Positions 45,117 to 56,426 of a DNA stretch of 64,000 nucleotides are shown one piece after another. The stretch comes from Galeruca laticollis (lineage: Eukaryota; Arthropoda; Insecta; Coleoptera; Chrysomelidae). The stretch spans positions 13,181,280 to 13,245,279 of the forward strand of contig OY998177.1 in NCBI GenBank assembly GCA_963921935.1, in the 5' to 3' direction. The translations under genes were made by a program, and so were the position numbers. Below the pieces are notes generated by a model. That model made no database searches, was not told where the DNA came from, and saw nothing but the letters and a program-made list of their open reading frames with translations. Position 1 is the first letter of the stretch; each line of letters begins with the position of its first letter.

Positions 45117-45437
45117 CAGGGTGTCCCAAATTGGTGTGTTTTGCAGGGTATCTTGTAAACTAGAAGATATAGAAGAAAAACAGTTAAGATGTTATGACTT
45201 CTTTTTTTGTTAAAGTAACGATAGCCTAATTAAATCTTTAGTAACTCCCTGCAGTTGGAAGATACAGGGCGATTATTGAAAACTATAACTTCTTCATTAA
45301 GAAAAATATAAAAAACGTTATAAAAACTTTTGATAGATATAATATTAAAGAGTTCAGTCGCGCACAGAATTTTTTTGTTAGGGGGCTCACTAAGGAAATA
45401 TAATGTAAACTTATGTTGTTTTAAATGGGACACCCTG
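45117..45437. mobile_element. MITE of the Tc1/mariner type
   Basis: CAGGGTGTCCCA at the left end is mirrored by TGGGACACCCTG at the right end. Both are flanked by TA (45115-45116 and 45438-45439), the mariner target duplication. 321 bp, no coding capacity. It probably depends on a mariner transposase elsewhere. Confidence 0.85.
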
Positions 45438-45439
45438 TA

Positions 45440-46190
45440 TATTTTGACGTTTTTCGTTTTCTTTTTCAATTCTCATTCACCTGATATGATATATTATCCG
45501 AGTATATCCATTTTCAATGGTTGGAGCTACAGTGCAAATAAACCATTTATGGATGTTATCAGGTGAAACACCCTTAAAAAATTGAACACTCAGTAACGAA
45601 ATTTAACATTTTATTATAAGGATACTGATGGGTGACAATTTTATTTATCAAAATTATAATTAATAAAAAATAAAACTAGATTAAAAAAATATAAACAATA
45701 AACTTATGAAACAACAAGAAATATTGTAACAACTAATCTACCTATAACTAATTTTTTTAGAATTTAAAAATCACATTAAATGTTCAAAATGTCCTCCGTT
45801 TTCATCGATTAAAAAGTTTTTCATTTAAATAATCTTTAACCAATTCAGCTTTACCAAAAATAAAATCAGTGAACTAAAAACAAAGTAGATAAATATAGCG
45901 GATTGTTGATTTTAAGTACCTATATTATTATTATTTTGAAATTATTGAATCCGTTTTTTGGTAAATAACATCACGAAATAAGACGTCTGTATTTTCTTAC
46001 CGATTTCACTTTTATTTTTAATTATGTTTAACCCGATATGTTGTTATATTTTAGTCTGTTTACCTCAATTGACATGATTGTTATCTTATAAGAATGTTCA
46101 TTTCATCAAGTAGGCTTTGGTCCTCTTACCATGGAAAAAAATTTACAACGTGCAGTCTTGTCAACAACATGAATTTTGAAAATTATGAAA
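45440..46190. other. Non-coding, probable 5' part of the following mariner element
   Basis: AT-rich. CAGGTGAAACACCC near 45560 could be a degenerate terminal repeat of the next element, but no partner is visible downstream. Confidence 0.3.
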
Positions 46191-46194
46191 AAAT

Positions 46195-47115
46195 ATGATA
46201 TGCATTGAATGTCAAAAGAATATTAGTGATGCGTCTGAATTATATTTTCAACGATATCCAGAAAGAAGGCAACCTGACAAGAGAATTTTTAAAAAACTCG
46301 ATTCAGATTTAATCGAGTATGGATGTTTTGTGAAACCACGGCGTAAATACGAAAATAATCATGAAGAAAGAGAGGTAAATACATCGGGATATATCCAAGC
46401 ACATCATGAATCTTCTCTGCGTCAAATTGAAAATGAAATAGGTGTTCCAAAAACTACTGCAGGAAGGATTTTAAAGAAATATAAATTTAGGCCTTATCGG
46501 ACATCCGTCCGTCAAAAATTATACCCAAACGATTTTTTGAGAAGAACACAATTTGCACAGTGGTATATAGGAAAATGTAATGAACAGCCAAATTTTTATT
46601 CAAAGGTAATATTTAGCGATGAAGCTCGCATAAGCAGTGCAGGAATATTTAACAGACAAAATGAACTATATTGGAATGACTCAAATCTACAGTTAGTTCA
46701 GGGGATCAGGAGACAAGGCAGATTTGGCTTTAACGTTAGTTGTTTTGTCAAACATAATAAATTAGTTTATCATTTATCTAATGATAAACTAACTGCTGCT
46801 GAATATATAGATATCTTGGAAATAAACTTACACCAACTTTTGGAGGAAGAAGTGTTGGCTGATAGGGACACATTTTGGTTCCAACAAGATGGAGCACCTG
46901 CCCATAATGCTCTATTCATTGGAGATTATTTAACCGAAAAATTTCCTAATCGGTGGATTGGTACAAAATGCGCATCTAAAAATACAAATCGACGTGTCCA
47001 AGCGTTTTTCCCATCACGCTCTCATTTATTCGTTATCGAATTTATTCCATTTGGCTGTTGCACACTGTATGTGATTTCGTTGTATTTTATGCTTTTTAGT
47101 ATTGTATCAAGTTGA
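46195..47115 (+). pseudogene. Mariner-superfamily transposase, C-terminally truncated
   Basis: 306 codons. N-terminal HTH region: DASELYFQRYPERRQPDKRIF, then RQIENEIGVPKTTAGRILKKYKFRPYR. The DDE core shows KVIFSDEARISSAGIFNRQN (first Asp), then WFQQDGAPAHNALFIGDYL (second Asp). After NRWIGTK the expected third acidic region (SPDLTPLDF-like) is replaced by unrelated sequence to a late stop. The start at 46195 is open because the preceding bases continue a similar protein in another frame. Different family from the copy at 41.2 kb. Confidence 0.75.
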
Positions 47116-47119
47116 TTAT

Positions 47120-47942
47120 GTAATATAGTTTATTTACGATAATAAGACGATGACGATGCAAAACAAAATATTGTGATGTTGCCAAGATGTAGTTTTTTCC
47201 TTTACATAACGAAAACTAGAAAAGTCAATCTGATGTTAGATTGACAGTTCTTCTTTTTCATTGTTCCGTGACTCGTAGGGCGTAAGTCAAAAATATGTAT
47301 TTAAAAATAAAAGACTTGTATGATAGGCTTGATTAATTTAATATAAATATTTATTCATGAAAAACTATGGATAAGATACAACAAACAGTAACCAATCATT
47401 CTATATTCGAATTAACATTTAATTATTTTATATAGAAGAGGGTTAAATGACGAACTGTAGGCCCTTATACCTTATTTTATACTCTATAGAACCATCTTCA
47501 AGAGCACTGCAAGTGTTTACACTAAAAGGAATCAATACAAGCTGTAATCATCTTCATGCAAATTTAAATATTGTTTCTTTATACAATATCTATTATATTT
47601 ATTATAATAAAAATATAATGGAAAAGAAAAATATAGATACACAAAATAAAATTTTGTTACAAGATATATAAATAAAAGATCTCCCATTTCATCAGTATTA
47701 TTCATGTAGAGATACTGTGGTCGTTGTTTTAATTTGTGTATTATAGAATAACTGTACCTTATTAAATTAATAATAATTATTAGTGATTTTGAAAAGGTGG
47801 AAATAAATCAAATTGAATAAAAATATTCAAAAAATAAAACACAAGATTTCCACTACTCCACTACAAAATCATCACTATCTTCATCGTCACTGTCAAACTT
47901 AATAATAAGTAGAGGCACATCCTGTCTATCAAATACTACTTC
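47120..47942. other. Non-coding, nothing recognised
   Basis: AT-rich spacer between two unrelated transposase pseudogenes. Short ORFs without domains. Confidence 0.4.
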
Positions 47943-49650
47943 TCAATCCCACCCATTTTGTATAATTTTTTCAGTGTGCTCTACTGTTATTGACGAAATA
48001 TCAGGAGTCACTTTTTCTAAAGACTTTTTCCATACACCTATTGCTTGTTCTGTTGAAGAACCATCAGCTCCCGCATGATCTCTATAAAATGTTTTAACTA
48101 TGCCCCAAATAAGTTCAATTGGGTTGAACATACAGTGGCAAGGGGGAAGTCGAAGCACTTTGTGACCATATTTTTCAGATAATATGTCAGCTTCATATAC
48201 TGTTGGTGGTTTATTCCTACAAAAATGCATATATTTAAACAAAATAAGTTATCTAAGTATTACCATAATATATTGCAAAATGTTTATATCAACTTACCGT
48301 AGTACTAAATTCAATAATTGAGTTTTGAGGAAAGTATTTTCAAAAGGAATATCATTTTGTATCAACCAGTTCTATATATCAGCCATTTTGGTGGCTGTTG
48401 TTGGTACTTTATTGATCACTGTACTGTGATAACTTGCATTATCCATTACAATTGTGGCAGGTTCTTCCAAGTTCACTAAAAGCTGGTACTCAAACCAATG
48501 CAAAAGATTTTCTCGGTTCATTTCACCGTGGTAATCACCATCTTATTCTTTGGAAGAAAAACCAGCCCTGCTCCAGGAATAAATCCAGAAGAGGAACCAG
48601 CATGCAATACTATATACCTACAATAAGGAAATAACAAATTACTTCTAGGTTTCCTAGATAGACTGCATAGCTCAAAACAACTATTAATAATTATATAGAT
48701 TTAAATAAAATAGTGTGACTAGTAAACATTTGAAAAGGTCTTAAAATGGCAAGAATGTTAGTACATCATAAATTAATCGCTAAATTTTATTATTCAATTA
48801 CCTTGGACCACCAATTTTCGTTTTTTTCACGCTTCTATGATTAGAATCTTGTCAAGAACATCCAACAGTACCGTCTTTAAATATCCAGGTCTCATCAAAA
48901 AACAGAAATTGATATAAACCTTCCCTTTTTATCTTGAAATATTCATGTAGAAAATGTACACGTTTTAATGCAATATGTGGCAACTCCATTACCCCTTTGA
49001 CGAGGATCATCTTTCTGGTATTTGAATCCAATATTTTTCACTATCTTCCAGAGTGATGTTAAACAACCATTAAAGAGTTCACGCTCCTGGAGTTTATATC
49101 TTAAAGTTTTCAAGGTTATGTGTTCCCCTGAAAAAATATCGTGTTAGTTAATTGTGAATAAAATAAAACAGTAAATTCAATATACTCACTGTTTCCATAC
49201 ATTTCGTATAACATTTCGGAAAGCATTTTGATCAAAGTTATCAATTTCATCAGTAGGTTTTATGCGTTGTCTCTTTTTAGGTGGGCTTTTAGGTTGTTCA
49301 CCTCTATTATGCTTGGCGGAAATACGGTTAACAGTGGTAACGCTAAGTTGTAAAGCTTCTGCAACTCTCTACAATATAATTACTTCAATTTATGAAAGAA
49401 TAATATATTCTCAAGTTTAATTAACCTAACCTAACATTAAAAACATTTAATCATTTACATTTACCTGAATATGTAACAATAATATTAATAATGATGAATA
49501 CAAATAGCGAATACTATCAATTCCGTCTCTTACAGCAGTAAGCGGGAGAAGCGGGCCCCCATTTCGGCATTCTCGTTCAAAATAGCTCAACAAAGATGTT
49601 ACCATCTCTTGACATTTTCTGTTCAGCTGCTTCCGCATTTTATTAACCAT
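47943..49650 (-). pseudogene. Five-exon IS630/Tc1-type DDE transposase, broken
   Basis: Exons about 49650-49534, 49368-49190, 49127-48802, 48617-48298 and 48216-47943, each with GT-AG borders. Exon 1: KQLNRKCQEMVTSLLSYFERECRNGGPLLPLTA. Exon 2: an HTH (RVAEALQLSVTTVNRISAKHNRG). Exon 3: YQFLFFDETWIFKDGTVG (first Asp). Exon 4: LHAGSSSGFIPGAG, GDYHGEMNRENLLHWF and IVMDNASYHS (second Asp). Exon 5: HKVLRLPPCHCMFNPIELIWGIVKTFY (third acidic residue). A frameshift near 48990, further frame uncertainty at the exon 2/3 join, and stops in exons 3 (CS-stop-QDS) and 4 (ADI-stop-NW) disable it. This type is frequent in insect genomes. Confidence 0.75.
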
Positions 49651-49703
49651 ATACTGCAGATTTACCTAAATAATTAGTTATGAAAATAACTGTTTTTTTA
49701 ATC

Positions 49704-49937
49704 TCAAAGAAGCAATGAATTTAAAAGCACCAAAAAAATTTTGTAAATATTAGACGGTGATCGAATGTCAATAAACGTTAAAACAAACTGGGGAATTTTA
49801 CCAGTTGATTTGACAACGTCTTGAAGTTTTGCCAACCCGTTAGCTGTAAATTGCCCTGGCTGTTGAGGATAAATTCTATTCACGGTTTTTTTTTCTTTTT
49901 CTTGTTTCATGGCGTTTGGAGGTATCCATGCAGCCAA
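49704..49937 (-). other. Unidentified short ORF
   Basis: 77 codons starting MAAWIPPNAMKQEKEKKTVN, then RIYPQQPGQFTANGLAKLQD and VVKSTGKIPQFVLTFIDIRS. The first 55 residues look protein-like and the tail is AT-derived. A GT follows near ATTCGATCACCGTC, so an exon is possible. No family recognised. Confidence 0.25.
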
Positions 49938-50291
49938 ATACGTTGTGTTAGGTTATATATACAGTATATATGGTGATGTATTTGAAGTTTATATTTGAAT
50001 CCAATTTCAATTAAGTGCCAATCAGAATCGATACTGAATTTGTTATTGATTTTCGTGTTGTGGATATGTATCTTATTACTTAAGCGAGCCCTAATTCAAC
50101 CCATCAAACTATCGTCGTCTGCGATTCAAGTTAATACCGCTTTTCGATCAAAGGATTGGCACAGGGTTACAAGTTTTCTCGCCCAGGGGTCGTTCAGGGC
50201 TTTATTTGAACACATACAAAGGTAGACCACGGATGGAAGGTATAAACATTTGGGTTAGGGTAACAAAGGTCACAAGCTCTATATAACTTAA

Positions 50292-51176
50292 CTATATCGA
50301 TATGTTAGTCATCCTTAGAAATTTTACTAGACAGTCTAATATTTTGATGTTATTCAGCGCCAGTAAGTGTAACATGTTGATGGGAGGGAATATTTTTTCA
50401 TGTATTATGTTATTATAAAGTTCTTTCGTGGCATTACGATATTCCGAGCATTCAAAAAATATATGATCCAGGTCTCCTATGACATTGCAGGCTGTGCATA
50501 AGTTTGATTCGATTACGCCTATTTTGCTAAAGTGCTCTGGGTAAGACGCGTGTCCAAATTTCATTCGAATTATACTGCTAATTTCCCTACGTGAATAATT
50601 GATTCCTTTATACCACTGTTGTTTTGGTATTTCCCTATGCAGTAGTGTGTATCTAGTAGGCTTTGTTTTTACATAGTGGTCCCATTTCTCTTTCCATGCT
50701 GCTTGAAATTTTCTTTTGTATTTATTTAAGCAATCTTGTAGTGCCACTTCGTTCGGTTGACATTCATCTTTTTCAGCACTTGTTTTGGCTAACTGATCAG
50801 CTTTTTCGTTGCCGTAAATTCCATAATGTGCTTTTACCCATATTATTTGAACGTCACTCTCTTTAGTAAGTTGGTGTAGTAGGGATTGAATTTTCTTAAT
50901 GTGTGGGTGAGTGATGGTATCTACTGCATTATTATTCAAACATTGGATAACAGACAGCGAATCCGTTAGGATAGATACATTTTTCTTTTTTTGGTGGATT
51001 GTGTGTTCTAGCGCCTTCATTATGCCTGCAGCTTCTGCTGAAAATATAGAATAATCGTTGCTTAGCTTAAAGGTTTTTCCTTCTTTCGTTTCTTGCACAT
51101 AGAACGCTGTGCCTGTACCTTTTGTTGTCTTTGATGCATCTGTATATATTGTTATTGTACTGTTGATGTCTTTTTT
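50292..51176 (-). CDS. LINE RNase H domain (ORF2 3' part, reached by -1 frameshift)
   Basis: Reading in the -1 frame from the A6 run gives KKDINSTITIYTDASKTTKG (first Asp), then YSIFSAEAAGIMKALEH (Glu), then VSILTDSLSVI (Asp), then YGIYGNEKADQLAKTSA (Asp). All four RNase H ligands are present. A C-terminal Cys/His segment follows (CTACNVIGDLDHIFFECSEY). It would remove RNA from the cDNA hybrid. It is 3' of, and one base out of frame with, the RT ORF. Confidence 0.85.
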   Translation of the reverse strand, partial: KKDINSTITIYTDASKTTKGTGTAFYVQETKEGKTFKLSNDYSIFSAEAAGIMKALEHTIHQKKKNVSILTDSLSVIQCLNNNAVDTITHPHIKKIQSLLHQLTKESDVQIIWVKAHYGIYGNEKADQLAKTSAEKDECQPNEVALQDCLNKYKRKFQAAWKEKWDHYVKTKPTRYTLLHREIPKQQWYKGINYSRREISSIIRMKFGHASYPEHFSKIGVIESNLCTACNVIGDLDHIFFECSEYRNATKELYNNIIHEKIFPPINMLHLLALNNIKILDCLVKFLRMTNISI

Positions 51177-54004
51177 GTAAGTCTGATAATTTTTTCTTTG
51201 TTTAATTCTGGTATTTCTGAGTACGCAGGAATTATTATTTTTGCAGAGTGTTCTATGTTCTCAAAGTAATTGCAGCTTTCATACGTTAAAATTTCTTCTT
51301 TATTGGTGTTACGAAATGCGGTGCATATCGGTGGCGAGTTCTTTTTTTCCCAATATTTATTCGTCAGGTCCAATGTATTTAACTCACATATTTTGGCCAT
51401 CAGTGTAGAATTTTTTGCTTTATTCTTAAGTACCATTTTTTCAGCGAGAAATGTTCTTCTCAATTCCAATGGTGGTTCGAGTGCTTCCACCCTTAGCGGT
51501 TCCACAGGTGTTGTTGACATCGCTCCTAAGCATATTCTTAACGCTTTATTCTGTATTACTTCTAGCTGTTTCAGTGATTGTTTTGATGCAGATCCGTATA
51601 GGACGGAACCATAGTCTAAAATGGACCTTATATATGCTTTATAGAATAACAGGCATATTTCAGTACTTGCGCCCCACCATGTTTTGGTGATCATTTTGAG
51701 GAAATTAATGGCTTTATTACATTTTATTTTGATTGCCTCGATATATGGTTTCCAATTTAATTTATTATCTAATGCTACTCCTAAGTACTTAATTTCTTTT
51801 TTATATGGTATCATGTGGTTCCCCAACTGGATGTTCTGAGTTTCTGGGATACGGTGCCTTGAAAATATGGTGACATTTGATTTAGACGTTGATAGATCGA
51901 ACCCTACATCTTCAATAGCTTTTATGATGTTTGAGGTGGCCTTGTTTAGAGTATTTATACAATTTTCATATTTTTTGTCCTTGACATATATTACAAAGTC
52001 ATCAGCATATTGTATAAGTGTGTAATTCCTGCATGCTTGATGCATTTTGATGGTATATATGTTGAATAACAGTGGTGCTAAAACGGAGCCCTGTGGTAAA
52101 CCTCTAGATGTATGTCTTGGTCCTAATAATGTGTCTTTTTGTCTTATAAATATTTTTCTGTCTGTCATAATATCGCACAGAATATTTCGTATTTTGGTAG
52201 GCATACTGATTTGTTTCAGCATTCCGTTCAGTATTGGAATTTCTACAGAGTCGTATGCGCCTTTTACATCCAGGAATGTAGCTGCAGTATACCCATTTTC
52301 TCCAAAATTAATTTGTATATCAGTGACAAGTTGGCTCACCGCATCCATTGTGCCATATCCTTTCCTGAATCCGTACTGATGAATTGGTAATATTTTGTGT
52401 TCTTCTAACCACCATTCTATTCTGTTTTTTAATATCCTTTCGAATGTTTTCAATATGCATGCTAATAATGATATGACTCTGTAGGAGTCAGGGTCATTTG
52501 GATCTTTTTGATGTTTTAATATTGGAACTGCAATTAGGTTTTTCCAATCTTGTATTGTGCATTTGCCCATTTTTAGTATGTTGTTATATATTTCCAATAA
52601 AAAAGATTTGGCATTATTTGGTAGGTTGCATAACATCGGATATCTGATATTGTCTAAGCCTGGTGCGGTGTTTTTTCTTTGTTTTATTGTGTTTTCTAGT
52701 TCTAGGATATTTATCAGATTTTCGAATATTTGTGGTATTGTTTCCTCATGTTCCTGTTCATTTTCTAAATTATTTTGGTAGAAGGTAGATGGCGGTGCTA
52801 TTCTCTCTAGTAGCTTTTCTTTCCAATCCTCACTGGAGAAATGAATGTTCTCTTTCTGTATGAAAGTTCTTTTCATTTTCTTGGCCTGTTTCCAAATGTC
52901 TGACATTGATGTGTTTTTATTCAGATTGGTGCAGTATGCTCTCCATGAGGATCTTGCCTTTTCTTTCAAAAATTTTTTTGTGCTTGCTGCTATTTTTTGC
53001 ACTGTAATGAAGTTTTCCAACGTGCTGTTAATTTTGTAGGCAATTACCGCATTTTTTCTATCTGTTACAGCTATGTCACATTCTCTGTCCCACCAAGGTG
53101 GTAGTGTTCTTGACTTTATCTTGAATGGTTTGTTTGTTGGTATGGATACTTGGGCAGCTGTGTTTATTCCTTGTATTAGATATTCATATTTTGCATTAAT
53201 ATCATTAAAAATAGGTGGTGTTTGTGAGAAATACAGTTCTGCTTCGTTTTTGAATATTGACCAGTCTGCTCTATTTATATTCCATTTATTGGAAGGACAT
53301 ATTAATTCCTTTGTTTGTAGACACTTTTTTTCAGGCACATTGATGTTAATAAGTATTGGAAAGTGATCTGAACCCAGTGTGTCCTTTATTACGTTCCAAT
53401 CTATGTTGTTTATGAGATAGGGTGTACTAAGTGTCAGGTCCACTGCGGAATTTTCCCCGTTGCGGTTTAATCTAGTAGGTGTTCCATCGTTTGCCAATAT
53501 TAAGTCATGATTTTCTAAGACGTCTAGAAGTTGTATACCCCTCTGATCATTTTTGTACGAACCCCATGTTCTGTTGTGTGCGTTAAAATCTCCACATATT
53601 ATGCCGTTCTCTTTAGATATGATATTAAATATGCTTTTCCAGTCGCTGTTATTGATGCTAATTTTTGGGGGGCAATACACAGATAATATTTTAAACTGTA
53701 AATATTTATTAAAATTAATTTCGGCAGCACATACGTTGATGTCAGTATTTACTTTAATGTTAATATCTACTTTTTTAAAATTTATTTTTACCTTTATTAG
53801 TATTGCTGTACCTCCATATCCGTCATCCCTATCAGTTCTAATTAGATTATAACCTGGAAAATTGATGATGTTGTTTTTTTTAAACCACGTTTCAGATATA
53901 ACGCAAATATCAATATCGTGTTCTGACAGACACTTCATCAAACTATATTTATTTGCAATCGCCGAGCGCGCGTTCCATTGTAATATTTTAATTTTATTAA
54001 GCAT
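51152..54004 (-). CDS. LINE ORF2: AP endonuclease and reverse transcriptase
   Basis: 950 codons, uninterrupted. The endonuclease (about 1-225) shows KILQWNARSAIANKYSL, ICVISETWFKK, GDFNAHNRTWG and SDHFPILI. RT (about 420-690) shows NTAPGLDNIRYPMLCNL, IAVPILKHQKDPNDPDSYRVISLL, YGFRKGYGTMDAVSQLV, ATFLDVKGAYDSVEIP, GLPQGSVLAPLLFNIYT and IQYADDFVIYV. All catalytic residues look intact. It carries out nicking and target-primed reverse transcription. The stop comes shortly after the slippery run at 51171-51176. Confidence 0.9.
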   Translation of the reverse strand: MLNKIKILQWNARSAIANKYSLMKCLSEHDIDICVISETWFKKNNIINFPGYNLIRTDRDDGYGGTAILIKVKINFKKVDINIKVNTDINVCAAEINFNKYLQFKILSVYCPPKISINNSDWKSIFNIISKENGIICGDFNAHNRTWGSYKNDQRGIQLLDVLENHDLILANDGTPTRLNRNGENSAVDLTLSTPYLINNIDWNVIKDTLGSDHFPILININVPEKKCLQTKELICPSNKWNINRADWSIFKNEAELYFSQTPPIFNDINAKYEYLIQGINTAAQVSIPTNKPFKIKSRTLPPWWDRECDIAVTDRKNAVIAYKINSTLENFITVQKIAASTKKFLKEKARSSWRAYCTNLNKNTSMSDIWKQAKKMKRTFIQKENIHFSSEDWKEKLLERIAPPSTFYQNNLENEQEHEETIPQIFENLINILELENTIKQRKNTAPGLDNIRYPMLCNLPNNAKSFLLEIYNNILKMGKCTIQDWKNLIAVPILKHQKDPNDPDSYRVISLLACILKTFERILKNRIEWWLEEHKILPIHQYGFRKGYGTMDAVSQLVTDIQINFGENGYTAATFLDVKGAYDSVEIPILNGMLKQISMPTKIRNILCDIMTDRKIFIRQKDTLLGPRHTSRGLPQGSVLAPLLFNIYTIKMHQACRNYTLIQYADDFVIYVKDKKYENCINTLNKATSNIIKAIEDVGFDLSTSKSNVTIFSRHRIPETQNIQLGNHMIPYKKEIKYLGVALDNKLNWKPYIEAIKIKCNKAINFLKMITKTWWGASTEICLLFYKAYIRSILDYGSVLYGSASKQSLKQLEVIQNKALRICLGAMSTTPVEPLRVEALEPPLELRRTFLAEKMVLKNKAKNSTLMAKICELNTLDLTNKYWEKKNSPPICTAFRNTNKEEILTYESCNYFENIEHSAKIIIPAYSEIPELNKEKIIRLTKKTSTVQ
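51171..51176 (-). promoter_or_regulatory. Candidate -1 frameshift site in LINE ORF2 (A AAA AAG)
   Basis: Zero-frame codons read ACA AAA AAG, giving the heptamer A-AAA-AAG. A -1 slip gives GAC ATC and joins ORF2 to the RNase H frame. A lost base in an A7 run would look the same. Confidence 0.45.
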
Positions 54005-54056
54005 TGTTATTTTTTGGCAGATTATGATTCATTTTATATAACCTATCTGTTACAAA

Positions 54057-55456
54057 TTAAATGTCAACTTTTTGTAATTCTTCAAATGAGCTAATGTCTT
54101 CCAAGATGTTTTTGAAAACTTGGAAGAACGTTTGAATAAATGTTGTATCATTTTCTTCATTTGACTGCAGGGATTCTATCTCCATATTTTCCTTCGTACT
54201 ATTATTTTTAAATTGGAATACTGGTTTACTAGGACCAAAGGATCTGGGAAACATGGGTGCTTGTGTGATTTCATTGTTGGGTGATTGTATCCTACGTTTT
54301 TTGGTTTGTGTGATTGTGTGTTTACTGTGTGATGTTGAGGGTTCTGATGGTGTATTTTTTTAAATGTATTACTTTCCCTATTTGTTTTGTATTGGTGGGT
54401 TGTTGTCTTAGGAAGTAATGGAAAGCTTTCCGACGTATTATCAAGTACATTGAACCTATTATTGCTAATTTTACTAATATATGAATTATCAGACCAGTTT
54501 TTTGCTTCTATATAGGTTACATTATTATCTGACATGAATTGTTTTATTTGCTTCTGTTTTTCAAATACGGGGCATTTTTTATGTATCGTTTTATGATCGT
54601 TTGATTTACAATAAAAACAAAATGTGTCTTCAGGATCTTTGCATGAATGATTTTCTTCCTTTTTTTTGCTACAATTTATGCATAGTGTGTTAGTGCTTTT
54701 ACACTGCTTGGCCACATGGCCATACCTCAAGCAGTTGTAACACTGTACTACCTTTTGAATGTATTTTTCTACAGGACATACAACGCTATTAATTATAACA
54801 AATGGGGGTAACACGTTACCATCGAATGACACTAAAACTGTTTGCCTTGGTATATATACTGCTTCCCCATCAATATCAATTTTCCGTTTAAATCTACGAA
54901 TACTGGTGACTGCGTTTGGAGACTCAATATTTTCCAACAAATACTCGTCACTGAATGTGGTATCTACTTCTTTGATTACCCCTTTCCTTTCTATTAAATT
55001 ATTGGGTATGAATGCTTTTAATTGTTCCTCTTTCAAGTTTTCGTTTTCTATTAACATATTAGCGTCTTTAGTAGTTTTAACCTCTACTCTTACTCTATTT
55101 CTACCTACCTTTTGTATTTTGGTAATGTTTTGAACTTTTAGTTTTTTATGTAATAAGTGTCCAACTGACATGGGATGTAAATTTCCTAAATTTTCATTAT
55201 TAATTTTTTCGATAAATACATAAATTTTATCAATTGAATATAAATTAGGTTTATCAAGTTTGAACTTTTTTGCTACTTGTACTGAAATACCTGTCGCTGC
55301 CTGACCAGACAACCGTGTTTCTTTATCCTTTCCTAAGTTTTTGCTTTCCTGAAATGCTGTTTGGTATGTTGAATTGTAACGCACATTCCTTGAATTATCA
55401 TTATTATTGCACAAATCTGAAGTTCCCCCTTTGTCAGGGGGATCTGCACTAGACAT
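54057..55456 (-). CDS. LINE ORF1: Gag-like nucleic-acid-binding protein
   Basis: Starts MSSADPPDKGGTSDLC at 55456. The N-terminal half is basic. A central RRM-like region includes RVRVEVKTTKDANMLI. Three Cys-rich knuckles follow at about 235-295: CYNCLRYGHVAKQC, CINCSKKKEENHSC and CFYCKSNDHKTIHKKC. In the zero frame it ends at 54176. A -1 shift at the A6 run (54297-54302) leads to a different tail, RRIQSPNNEITQAPMFPRSFGP then SKPVFQF, running to 54057. Which product is used cannot be told from one copy. Confidence 0.85.
54297..54302 (-). promoter_or_regulatory. Candidate -1 frameshift site in LINE ORF1 (A AAA AAC)
   Basis: Zero-frame codons read CCA AAA AAC, giving the heptamer A-AAA-AAC. 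A -1 slip opens an 80-codon extension to 54057. A one-base deletion is the alternative. Confidence 0.4.
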
Positions 55457-55675
55457 TTTTCACTGAACTATAAATTTGATTAACTGATTTACTAGGTGGA
55501 TTGACCGGTTCAATAGAATTGGAATTCTTAACAAAAACGATTTGTTGATAAGAGAGCTGTTTTAAACACGTCTATACTAATTGACTGTTAAAATCGCACT
55601 CTTATTCACGGTTGGTAAATTAATATTTATTCTGATCATCGTCTATTTATCGTAAATAAACTATATTATAATTAA

Positions 55676-56426
55676 ATTGACTGTCTCGACCCTTACTTCG
55701 TGGAATATGCTCATATTAGTGTTTTTAAATGAAACTCAAGGTCTCTAGTTAATTCCACAATATAATACAAGTTATTGAAAATTCTAAAAAATTGACAATT
55801 GTTTCGATAAATCAATATCATCGTCAGAATGACAGAAGTTACATTTCATTTTATGCCTACCTGATGTTTAGTAGTTATATTTTTGGCTAGACCAAGAAGT
55901 AACCTAACTTGTGATTGGCTTAATTTATGTTTATAGAAAAAAAGAAGAAGATGTGATATTACAAATATTGAAGCTTAGATATTATTGGCCCTATGGTGAT
56001 ATCCAGTTAAATCTAGGGAATTCTCCACTAATAAACTGTCTTCTTAAGTGATAATTGTAAAGATCAGCAGATATAGTTTTCCTGGTTTTCTATATCATTG
56101 CACAGTTATACTGATCTTAATTGGAATAATGATATCCAGGATATCACCATAGGGCCAATAATATCTAAGCTTCAATATTTGTAATATCACATCTTCTTCT
56201 TTTTTTTCTATAAACATAAATTAAGCCAATCACAAGTTAGGTTACTTCTTGGTCTAGCCAAAAATATAACTACTAAACATCAGGTAGGCATAAAATGAAA
56301 TGTAACTTCTGTCATTCTGACGATGATATTGATTTATCGAAACAATTGTCAATTTTTTAGAATTTTCAATAACTTGTATTATATTGTGGAATTAACTAGA
56401 GACCTTGAGTTTCATTTAAAAACACT
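55676..56426 (+). mobile_element. 751-bp palindromic (foldback) element with 14-bp target duplication
   Basis: TATATTATAATTAA is repeated at 55662-55675 and 56427-56440. The left arm (55676-56005) and right arm (about 56140-56426) are near-perfect inverted copies with a centre of about 130 bp. The left arm is about 50 bp longer at its outer end. Close to the tips an internal hairpin signal (ATTGACAATTGTTTCGATAA) is shared with the short copy at 11137. No coding capacity. Confidence 0.88.

Larger units (their letters stand above)
50200..55620 (-). mobile_element. Nearly intact I-clade LINE
   Basis: In minus-strand order: 5' UTR (about 55620-55457), ORF1 with zinc knuckles, ORF2 with AP endonuclease, RT and RNase H, then a 3' UTR ending somewhere between 50291 and about 50050. 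The only frame breaks are two A6 runs (54297-54302 and 51171-51176). Its RNase H domain places it in the I group. Ends and target duplication are not resolved. Confidence 0.85.

Noticed and set aside
49425..49440. AACCTAACCTAAC resembling the insect telomeric TTAGG repeat
   Set aside because: Only two to three units, and this word is common by chance in AT-rich insect introns.
52047..53852. Several plus-strand ORFs of 60-110 codons across this stretch
   Set aside because: They are antisense shadows of the LINE ORF2 on the minus strand, hydrophobic and without domains.
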